Assembly: GCA_007571105.1 (NCBI GenBank)
Contig: RKRZ01000071.1
Location: forward strand, 1 to 6,155
Direction: 5' to 3'
DNA length: 6,155 nucleotides
Source: Gammaproteobacteria bacterium
Lineage (GTDB): Bacteria; Pseudomonadota; Gammaproteobacteria; Poriferisulfidales; Poriferisulfidaceae
In this document: one piece after another, positions 1 to 5,172 of the stretch
Position numbering within the stretch: position 1 is the stretch's first letter
Layout: each line of letters opens with the position of its first letter
Program-made: the position numbers and the translations under genes
The notes under the pieces: model-generated
The model's input: the letters and a program-made list of their open reading frames with translations, nothing else
Told to the model about the DNA's origin: nothing
Database searches by the model: none

Positions 1-867
1 GTCATCGTAGTCCTTGACCCGTACGGCACCATCCTTGGCAAGCTTTTCTGGCCAACTAAGTCGAGAGTTGCGGAAGCAGCTATCGAGAACGAAAAGCTTG
101 CGGCCTTGCTTGAGTGCCGCACGGGCCTGAATAAGCGTGCCTGACGTCTCGCCGGCTTCTATGATGATAGTTGCCTCTGTAAGCGCAGACATGGTCACAT
201 TCCGCTCTGGAAAGAAAGAACGGTTGCGACGATAATCTTGCGATTCGTAACGCAGCACGAGGACCTGACTGACGATCAGGAAATTCTCGGCAATAAAATC
301 TTGCAGATCAATATGTTCCTTAGGGTAGACATGCGATAGCGGCGTGCCAATGACCGCGAACGTCAAGCCGCCTTCTTCAATTGCTGTTTCGTGCGCCATG
401 CGATCAATTCCCGTGGCCAAACCGGACACAATTGTGAATTTATCTTTCACCAGTGCCCGCACCATGCGGCGGGTGCGCAAAAGCCCTTCTCGAGACGGTT
501 TCCTAGTGCCGATAACCGCCACCGAGGGCGACTCCACCAAATCCCACCAACCTCGATAGTAGAGACATTCAACGGGATGCGCCGCATCCCTTAATTTGTC
601 GAGATATTCACCCGCACCGTGTATCCGCACTCCAAACCGCTCAATTCCCGCCTCCTCGAATCGCTGCTTTACCAAGGCGGCATACTCATACGCCTGGTCA
701 TCAGACACAAAGTCTGAGGGAATGCAATCTGGATTGCGGGCAAACTGTTCCGAAAGGGACTTGAACGTCGTTTTCGGATTAAGCCACAAGGCCTCATAGG
801 CCCCCATCTCACGAAATGGTGAGACGGCACGAGTTTCAAAATCTGTTCTGCCTAATGCCAGCGCCAT
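1..867 (-). CDS. DprA/Smf-like Rossmann-fold protein, 3' end beyond the left edge
   Basis: I translated 289 codons without a stop from ATG at 865-867 to base 1; the gene continues off the left edge. Residues 80-260 form a DprA/Smf Rossmann domain: VAVIGTRKPS (117-125; usual G-S/T-R loop), SGLATGID (148-155), FPERN (219-223; canonical proteins read FPxRNR, here followed by V) and ETSGTLIQARAALKQGRK (240-257). The N-terminal ~75 residues contain EMGAYEALW (20-28), which I associate with stand-alone DprA-like proteins of genomic islands rather than with competence DprA. Canonical DprA binds single-stranded DNA and loads RecA during transformation; the island proteins occur in defence or toxin-antitoxin loci such as ShosTA, where the DprA-like ShosA accompanies a phosphoribosyltransferase. 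No partner is visible; it would lie left of base 1. Base composition looks less GC-rich than in the genes to the right. The DprA fold is secure; a defence role is inference. Confidence 0.88.
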   Translation of the reverse strand, partial: MALALGRTDFETRAVSPFREMGAYEALWLNPKTTFKSLSEQFARNPDCIPSDFVSDDQAYEYAALVKQRFEEAGIERFGVRIHGAGEYLDKLRDAAHPVECLYYRGWWDLVESPSVAVIGTRKPSREGLLRTRRMVRALVKDKFTIVSGLATGIDRMAHETAIEEGGLTFAVIGTPLSHVYPKEHIDLQDFIAENFLIVSQVLVLRYESQDYRRNRSFFPERNVTMSALTEATIIIEAGETSGTLIQARAALKQGRKLFVLDSCFRNSRLSWPEKLAKDGAVRVKDYDD

Positions 868-872
868 CGTTG

Positions 873-879
873 TCCCCCT
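873..879 (-). promoter_or_regulatory. Shine-Dalgarno site of the DprA-like gene
   Basis: On the minus strand AGGGGGA lies 5 bases before the ATG at 865-867. It is the only strong purine-rich site near this reading frame and decides the start in favour of residue 1 rather than the internal Met at codon 21. Confidence 0.65.
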
Positions 880-893
880 ACTCAGCAGTTACA

Positions 894-899
894 AGTATA
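894..899 (-). promoter_or_regulatory. Possible -10 element for the DprA-like gene
   Basis: The minus strand reads TATACT here, matching the TATAAT consensus at five of six positions, about 26 bases before the start codon. That would give a leader of roughly 20 bases. No convincing -35 box sits 16-18 bases upstream. A perfect TTGACA (minus strand, 937-942) is about 37 bases away, too far to pair with it. The call is therefore tentative. Confidence 0.25.
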
Positions 900-931
900 T
901 GCCAGAATTTGCAGGCCCGCATGTGCTGATT

Positions 932-954
932 ATTGGTGTCAAACAACACCCAAT
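932..954. repeat. Small hairpin upstream of the DprA-like gene
   Basis: ATTGGTGT (932-939) and ACACCCAAT (946-954) are inverted copies with one bulged base and a 6-base loop. On either strand the stem is not followed by a run of T, so it is a poor intrinsic terminator. It overlaps the TTGACA motif on the minus strand, so an operator role for the DprA-like gene is possible but unproven. Confidence 0.35.
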
Positions 955-974
955 TATCTCAAGTCAAAAGCTCA

Positions 975-1054
975 TCTGGTGATTTTCTGATAGTTTTCAA
1001 TAGTGCCTGTGGACACGTCTGGTGATTTCTCGTTGCGTAGTTTCCGATTAGTGC
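975..1054. repeat. Imperfect tandem repeat, two copies 43 bases apart
   Basis: Copy 1 spans 975-1006 and copy 2 spans 1018-1054. Both begin with the same 11 bases, TCTGGTGATTT. Both end with a related block: TAGTTTTCAATAGTGC (991-1006) against TAGTTTCCGATTAGTGC (1038-1054). Copy 2 has about 4-5 extra bases between the blocks. Short reiterated blocks near an end are typical of some transposons, including the IS21 family, where they bind the transposase. No transposase gene is present, so this could be a relic or a regulatory array. Confidence 0.6.
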
Positions 1055-1087
1055 GCAACGATCTCATAGCAATCGCCGCGTGTCCAC
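1009..1087. repeat. Two-level inverted repeat just after the dihydroorotase stop
   Basis: Outer arms GTGGACACG (1009-1017) and CGTGTCCAC (1079-1087) pair perfectly over 9 bases. Inside them GGTGATT (1021-1027) pairs with AATCGCC (1071-1077) with one G-T pair. TCGTTGCG (1030-1037) pairs with CGCAACGA (1054-1061) across a 16-base loop. The structure starts 7 bases beyond the dihydroorotase stop codon on the minus strand. No T-run follows the stem on that strand, so it does not look like an intrinsic terminator. It could be facing transposon ends, a MITE-like relic, or a structured 3' untranslated region. Confidence 0.6.
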
Positions 1088-1094
1088 CCGCCGC

Positions 1095-2438
1095 TTAATA
1101 GGCGTGATCAAACTCCAGACGCTGTCCCAGCGCTTCTGGCGTCACCCGACCCTCGGCATACGCCAACTGTCCAGAAACCCAGGTGCGGTCAATCCGGGCA
1201 TGCAACTGCTGCCCTTCAAACGCCGACCAACCAACCTGATGCAGCACCTCTTCCGGCTGAACCGGCCAAACACCTGACAAATCCACCAGCGTCAGATCCG
1301 CAAAATACCCCTCGCGCAGAAACCCGCGCTCACGCACTCCATAACACAGTGCCGGTGCGTGCGCCACCTTGTGCACGGCTTCCGGCAATTCCAGCATTCC
1401 CTGGTGAGCCAATTCCAGCACCATCGGCAAGGCATGCTGGACAAATGGCAACCCAGCCGCCACTTCGCGATAATCGCCTTCTTTTTCTGACAACAGATGC
1501 GGCGCATGATCCGTTGCGATAACGTCAATCTGATTCTCGCGGAGGGCCTGACGCAGCGCCTCTCGATCGGCTGATGTCTTGATGGACGGATTGCACTTGA
1601 TGCGCCCGCCATGCTGGGCGTAATCTTCTTCGGCAAATACCAGGTGGTGCACACAGACTTCTGCGGTGATGCGCTTGTTCTCTACTGCTCCAGGTTCAAA
1701 CAAATGCAATTCATCCCCCGTGGTCAGATGCAACACATGCAGGCGCGCGCCATGCTTGCGCGCCAACTCTACGGCCTTGGACGATGAGGCCAGACACGCT
1801 TCGCGACTGCGAATCTGGACATGGCATTCCATTGGAATGTGCTCGCCATAGCGCTCGACATGCCGCGCCAACTCCGCCTCAATCATGGGCGTATCCTCGC
1901 AATGGGTGGCAATTAATACCGGAGATTCGGCAAACATCCCTTCAAGAGCAACTGGATCGTCCACCAGCATGTCACCTGTCGATGCGCCCATGAAAATCTT
2001 CAGCCCACAGACCTGTGATGGATCCAGCCGGCTTACTTCGTCAAGGTTGGTGTTGGCCGCGCCAAAATAAAACGCGTAGTTGGTGTGCATGGCTCCCTGC
2101 GCCCGCGCCAGTTTCTCCTGCAGCCGCTCACGGGTTATGATCGGCGGATGATTGTTGGGCATGTCCATGACGCTGGTGATGCCGCCGGCGACAGCAGCGC
2201 GGGACTCCGAACGAAACGTGGCCTTGTGCGCTTGTCCCGGCTCCCGGAAATGCACCTGGCCGTCGATCATGCCCGGCAGCAGATGCAGTCCCGAAGCATC
2301 GATCACCTGGTCCGCCGCCTCGGATGACAGGTCCGTGCCCATCTTTTCAATGTGCGCATCCCGAATCAGCAAATCCGTCTCAAAGACCCGCCCTTCATTG
2401 ACGGCGGTGGCATTGACGATCAGGCAGGTATCAGACAT
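1095..2438 (-). CDS. pyrC: Dihydroorotase (amidohydrolase superfamily)
   Basis: A complete 447-residue protein, normal for class I dihydroorotases, which interconvert carbamoyl-aspartate and dihydroorotate in cytosolic pyrimidine synthesis. A short beta-rich N-terminal part (1-50) leads into the TIM barrel: GMIDGQVHFREPG (56-68), AAVAGGITSVMDMPN (81-95), GLKIFMGASTG (145-155, with K147 the candidate carboxylated lysine), ATHCED (177-182), LHVLHLTTGDE (233-243, H237), KCNPSIK (281-287) and IATDHAPH (307-314, D310 the likely catalytic aspartate). The usual D-x-H-x-H metal motif reads D59-G-Q61-V-H63, so the first His is Gln; I recall this variant in annotated dihydroorotases of Bacteroidetes and xanthomonads. 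The reading frame stays open to 2876, but that extension is antisense to the tRNA and the next gene, so I chose MSDTC at 2438. No clear Shine-Dalgarno is seen. Allantoinase is the main alternative; no purine-degradation genes are nearby. Confidence 0.9.
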   Translation of the reverse strand: MSDTCLIVNATAVNEGRVFETDLLIRDAHIEKMGTDLSSEAADQVIDASGLHLLPGMIDGQVHFREPGQAHKATFRSESRAAVAGGITSVMDMPNNHPPIITRERLQEKLARAQGAMHTNYAFYFGAANTNLDEVSRLDPSQVCGLKIFMGASTGDMLVDDPVALEGMFAESPVLIATHCEDTPMIEAELARHVERYGEHIPMECHVQIRSREACLASSSKAVELARKHGARLHVLHLTTGDELHLFEPGAVENKRITAEVCVHHLVFAEEDYAQHGGRIKCNPSIKTSADREALRQALRENQIDVIATDHAPHLLSEKEGDYREVAAGLPFVQHALPMVLELAHQGMLELPEAVHKVAHAPALCYGVRERGFLREGYFADLTLVDLSGVWPVQPEEVLHQVGWSAFEGQQLHARIDRTWVSGQLAYAEGRVTPEALGQRLEFDHAY

Positions 2439-2462
2439 GAAATAGAGAGGAAATTCTCGTGC

Positions 2463-2468
2463 ATTGTA
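2463..2468 (-). promoter_or_regulatory. Possible -10 element for the dihydroorotase gene
   Basis: The minus strand reads TACAAT (five of six matches to TATAAT), 24 bases before the start codon. A transcript from here would have a very short leader without a Shine-Dalgarno, in line with the weak ribosome site. No good -35 box is visible 16-18 bases further up. Confidence 0.25.
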
Positions 2469-2496
2469 AGGCAGTTCGTTCCCCCTCGAGTAAAAT
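2468..2496 (+). promoter_or_regulatory. Possible promoter of the tRNA-Gly gene and the operon behind it
   Basis: TAAAAT (2491-2496) fits a -10 element 11 bases before the first tRNA base. A weak -35 (AAGGCA, 2468-2473, three of six matches) lies 17 bases upstream. It would be divergent from, and overlap, the putative dihydroorotase promoter. No other promoter space exists between the tRNA and the next gene, so this one could also drive the four-gene block. Confidence 0.35.
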
Positions 2497-2507
2497 TCTA
2501 ACCCTTT

Positions 2508-2581
2508 GCGGGTGTAGTTCAATGGTAGAACTTCAGCTTCCCAAGCTGATAACGAGGGTTCGATTCCCTTCACCCGCTCCA
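2508..2581 (+). tRNA. tRNA-Gly (anticodon CCC)
   Basis: A 74-base cloverleaf with encoded CCA. Acceptor arms GCGGGTG (2508-2514) and CACCCGC (2571-2577) pair fully, followed by discriminator T2578 and CCA (2579-2581). The anticodon stem TCAGC/GCTGA encloses loop TTCCCAA with anticodon CCC at 2540-2542, reading GGG glycine codons. The T arm is GAGGG-TTCGATT-CCCTT, closed by four Watson-Crick pairs plus a G-T. The D arm has the usual GTTCAATGGTAGAAC pattern. It is nearly the enterobacterial glyU sequence as I remember it. Confidence 0.97.
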
Positions 2582-2597
2582 GTCCGCTGAATGCGCC

Positions 2598-3695
2598 ATG
2601 ACCGAAGCCGCCGCCACACTCGAATTGACTGAATCCGAAGCCTTCATGCGCGATGTATTGCAGCGTGTCGCAACAGGCCCGGAATACAGCAAGGACCTGC
2701 CTCAGGAGGAAGCGCGACGCGCCCTGAACCTGATTCTCGATGACGATGTCGACCCGGTGCAGGCAGGGATTTACCTGATCGCTCTGCGCATGAAGCGGGA
2801 AACCCTGGAGGAGAACACAGGCTCCCTGCAGGCCTTGCAGGACCACACCACCCGGACCATTGCGGAAATTCCTCAAGTCATTGATATTGCAGAACCATAC
2901 GACGGCTTTCTGCGCAATCTTTCAATGGGGCCGTTTTTGCCGGCAGTGCTGGCCGCCTGTGGCCAGCCGGCCATCTGTCATGGCGTCGAATCCGTCGGCC
3001 CGAAGTTTGGCGCGACCACCCATCAGGTATTGCGCACCTGCGGCGCGGATACCCAGCGCAGCGTCACCAAGGTTGCTGCACAGCTAGAAGATCCCGAATG
3101 CGGCTGGGGCTATGTGGATCAAGCGCAATTCTGTCCTGCCTTGCATCGTCTGCAATCATTTCGCACCCGCATTGTCAAACGTCCGGTGCTGACCACAGTG
3201 GAAGTCTTGTTGTCTCCGATTCGGGGTCGCGACGCCACCCATTTCGTCACCGGCTATGTGCACAAGCCTTATCCGCCCGTCTATGCGCATCTGGCCCGCG
3301 CCGCAAAGTTTGATTCAGCACTGCTTGTGCGCGGCGTGGAAGGCGGAGTATTCCCCTCTTTGCGCCAGGCCGGGTGTGCGTATGGTTTTCATGGCACAGA
3401 GGAAGAACAACTCTGGGAGTTCCACCCCGATCAACTGGGCTACGCGCATGACTGTCGCGCCGCGCCACTGCCGGACAAGGACATGAGTGCCGAAGCCATC
3501 GCCGAGGCTGCAGCGCAGTGTGGTCGCGCGGCGCTTGAAGATCAAGCCGGCCCGGCCCGCGACAGTCTGCTGTACGCCGCCAGCATGATTCTGGCGCACC
3601 TGAACCGCGACACGGATTTATCGCGACACTTCCCAACAGCCCAAGAAGCCATCGCAAGCGGTCGGGCACGTAACTGTTTTGAGGCTGGCCTGTGA
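2598..3695 (+). CDS. TrpD-fold (glycosyltransferase family 3) protein, probably not an anthranilate phosphoribosyltransferase
   Basis: 365 residues, no signal peptide or membrane segment. Residues ~14-85 match the helical N-terminal domain of the TrpD / nucleoside phosphorylase-II fold (DDDVDPVQAGIYLIALRMKRETLEE, 48-72). The alpha/beta domain follows: GPFLPAVLAACG (111-122), CHGVESVGPKFGATTHQVL (127-145, in the place of the TrpD K-H-G-N-R-x-x-S-S-x-x-G-S-A-D-x-L region), LLSPIRGRD (204-212, place of G-P-L-x-N-P) and VRGVEGGVFPS (244-254, place of H-G-x-D-G-L-D-E). The PRPP- and magnesium-binding residues of real TrpD are thus mostly replaced. In that respect it resembles the TrpD2/YbiB group, reported to bind nucleic acid and lack transferase activity; whether it belongs to that group is uncertain. 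No tryptophan gene is nearby. ATG at 2598 lies 16 bases after the tRNA with no Shine-Dalgarno; Met17 is the fallback start. The stop overlaps the next start in GTGA. Confidence 0.8.
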   Translation: MTEAAATLELTESEAFMRDVLQRVATGPEYSKDLPQEEARRALNLILDDDVDPVQAGIYLIALRMKRETLEENTGSLQALQDHTTRTIAEIPQVIDIAEPYDGFLRNLSMGPFLPAVLAACGQPAICHGVESVGPKFGATTHQVLRTCGADTQRSVTKVAAQLEDPECGWGYVDQAQFCPALHRLQSFRTRIVKRPVLTTVEVLLSPIRGRDATHFVTGYVHKPYPPVYAHLARAAKFDSALLVRGVEGGVFPSLRQAGCAYGFHGTEEEQLWEFHPDQLGYAHDCRAAPLPDKDMSAEAIAEAAAQCGRAALEDQAGPARDSLLYAASMILAHLNRDTDLSRHFPTAQEAIASGRARNCFEAGL

Positions 3696-4126
3696 GCATC
3701 GAACAATCTCCCCTCGAACTCAACCTGCAAAGCGGTATTGCCGCTTTTGCCTCGAAGCATTTCGCGCAGGCACAGAAATTACTGACGCCGCTGGCCGAAG
3801 CTGGCGAGCCGGAAGCTCAGTATCGCTGCGCGATCATGTGCCAAAACGGACTCGGCTGCGTGCCCGATGAGGCCCGCGCCTTTGCCTGGATGAAAGCCGC
3901 AGCAGAAGCCGGACTGGCATTGGCGCAACACGGATTGGGCTTCATGTATATGGAAGGCGAATGCACCGAGCAGGACGGCCCTCAGGCCGTGCATTGGTTC
4001 GAGCAGGCTGCGGCCCAAGGCCTGGCAGGGTCCCTGACCACGCTGGCGCTGATGTATGAAGAAGGAAAGTTGATCCCACAGGACCTGGAACGCGCCCGGA
4101 AACTGTATCAGCAGGCAGGGTTCTAG
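3692..4126 (+). CDS. Small Sel1-repeat (TPR-like) protein
   Basis: 144 residues starting at GTG, whose last two bases belong to the TGA of the preceding gene; GAGG at 3681-3684 lies 7 bases upstream and supports this start. After a short helical lead (13-38) there are about three Sel1-like helical repeats: ~40-75 (AQYRCAIMCQNGLG, then AFAWMKAAAEAG), ~77-111 (AQHGLGFMYMEGE, then AVHWFEQAAAQG) and ~112-144 (SLTTLALMYEEGK, then ARKLYQQAGF). Such repeats form solenoids that bind other proteins. No signal peptide or membrane helix is present, unlike many Sel1 proteins that are exported, so it should act in the cytosol. Its place between the TrpD-like and MoxR genes suggests an adaptor for one of them, but that is inferred only from position. 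Confidence 0.85.
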   Translation: MSIEQSPLELNLQSGIAAFASKHFAQAQKLLTPLAEAGEPEAQYRCAIMCQNGLGCVPDEARAFAWMKAAAEAGLALAQHGLGFMYMEGECTEQDGPQAVHWFEQAAAQGLAGSLTTLALMYEEGKLIPQDLERARKLYQQAGF

Positions 4127-4128
4127 TC

Positions 4129-5172
4129 ATGCGGCCCTTACAGCTCACGCGCATTCTGGAAGAAGAATTTCGCAGCGCCGCAAGCGGCGCGCACACCCCG
4201 GTCATGATCTGGGGACCTCCGGGCGTCGGCAAGTCCCAGATTGTCGCCCAAGTGGCCGAGCGGCACGATGCGGTGATGATCGACATCCGACTGTCGCAAA
4301 TGGAGCCCAGTGATCTTCGCGGCATCCCGTTTCGCACTGGCGACGTAGTCGATTGGGCCGTGCCGGCCATGCTACCGGACGTCGAGCGTCATGGACCGGT
4401 CGGCATTTTGTTTCTGGACGAAATCACTTCGGCAGCCCCCACTGTCTCCGCGGCCGCCTATCAACTGATTCTGGATCGTCGCCTGGGGCACTATCAGGTT
4501 CCGGAAGGCTGGGTGATTTTCGCCGCCGGCAACCGTCAGGGCGACCGCGGCATCAGTTACGTCATGCCATCGCCGCTGGCCAATCGCTTCTCGCACTTTG
4601 AGATTGAAGCCCATCTTGACGACTGGGTGCGCTGGGCCTTTGATCAGGAAATCGACAATCGGGTGATCGGCTTTTTGCGATTGCGCCCGGAATTGTTGTT
4701 TGACTTTGATGCCGAACACAACCCCACCGCATTCCCCACCCCACGCTCCTGGGAATTCGCGCACCGCGCCCTGCGCAAGTTCGACGGCGACGTGGCACTC
4801 GGAGAGGCTTTGCAGGCCTGTGTCGGACCCGCCGCAGGCATGCAACTGCATGCCTTCGTACAGCACGCGGAAGAATTGCCTAATTTGGATGAAATCTTGG
4901 CCGGCGAGGCTCCACCCCCGCCGGATCCGGTTGATTTGCAGTACGCCATTGCGGCCGCATTGATCAGCCGCGCAACTCGTGCCGCAAAGGAAGAGAAGTT
5001 GGACTCGGTACTCGGACCCGTACTCAATTACGCGGGCCGACTGCCGCAACGCGAAGTCGGGGTGATGCTGGTCTGCGACCTGCTGCGATGCATTGGCCAA
5101 GAGCCCGTGTTCGCTGCGCCGGAGTTTCAGCCTTGGGCGCAACAGGTTGCCGAATTGCTGATCTACGAATAA
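4129..5172 (+). CDS. MoxR-type AAA+ ATPase
   Basis: 347 residues with a full AAA+ core: Walker A GPPGVGKS (29-36), Walker B ILFLDEIT (93-100, D97/E98), sensor 1 AAGNRQGD (132-139, N135), candidate arginine finger in PLANRF (149-154, R153) and sensor 2 in PTPRSWEF (203-210, R206). A helical C-terminal part follows to residue 347. The pattern DIRLSQMEPSDLRGIP (52-67), with activity-related AAGNRQGDRG, is that of MoxR ATPases, which hydrolyse ATP as rings and remodel or mature clients together with a VWA-domain partner (for example RavA-ViaA or the cox and mox accessory proteins). The start is 2 bases after the Sel1 stop, with a modest AGGG at 4117-4120. The stop TAA shares its last base with the next ATG. 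The partner is therefore almost certainly the VWA gene that follows. All catalytic residues appear intact. Confidence 0.95.
   Translation: MRPLQLTRILEEEFRSAASGAHTPVMIWGPPGVGKSQIVAQVAERHDAVMIDIRLSQMEPSDLRGIPFRTGDVVDWAVPAMLPDVERHGPVGILFLDEITSAAPTVSAAAYQLILDRRLGHYQVPEGWVIFAAGNRQGDRGISYVMPSPLANRFSHFEIEAHLDDWVRWAFDQEIDNRVIGFLRLRPELLFDFDAEHNPTAFPTPRSWEFAHRALRKFDGDVALGEALQACVGPAAGMQLHAFVQHAEELPNLDEILAGEAPPPPDPVDLQYAIAAALISRATRAAKEEKLDSVLGPVLNYAGRLPQREVGVMLVCDLLRCIGQEPVFAAPEFQPWAQQVAELLIYE

Noticed and set aside
344..799. Plus-strand open frames over the DprA-like gene
   Set aside because: They are short, overlap each other and have no recognisable domain, while the minus strand has an uninterrupted DprA frame.
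1009..1087. Intrinsic terminator of the dihydroorotase gene
   Set aside because: The stem is interrupted, has a 16-base loop and is not followed by a T-run on the minus strand.
1009..1087. Integron attC site
   Set aside because: The arms lack the RYYYAAC/GTTRRRY core sites and no integrase gene is visible.
2439..2876. In-frame extension of the dihydroorotase to an apparent 593-residue protein
   Set aside because: The extra 146 residues are antisense to the TrpD-like gene and the tRNA. The part KGIEPSLSAWEAEVLPLNY is the typical false peptide read across a tRNA complement. The family begins near MSDTC.
2598..3695. Annotation as trpD of tryptophan synthesis
   Set aside because: The signature substrate-binding motifs are replaced and no other trp gene is adjacent.
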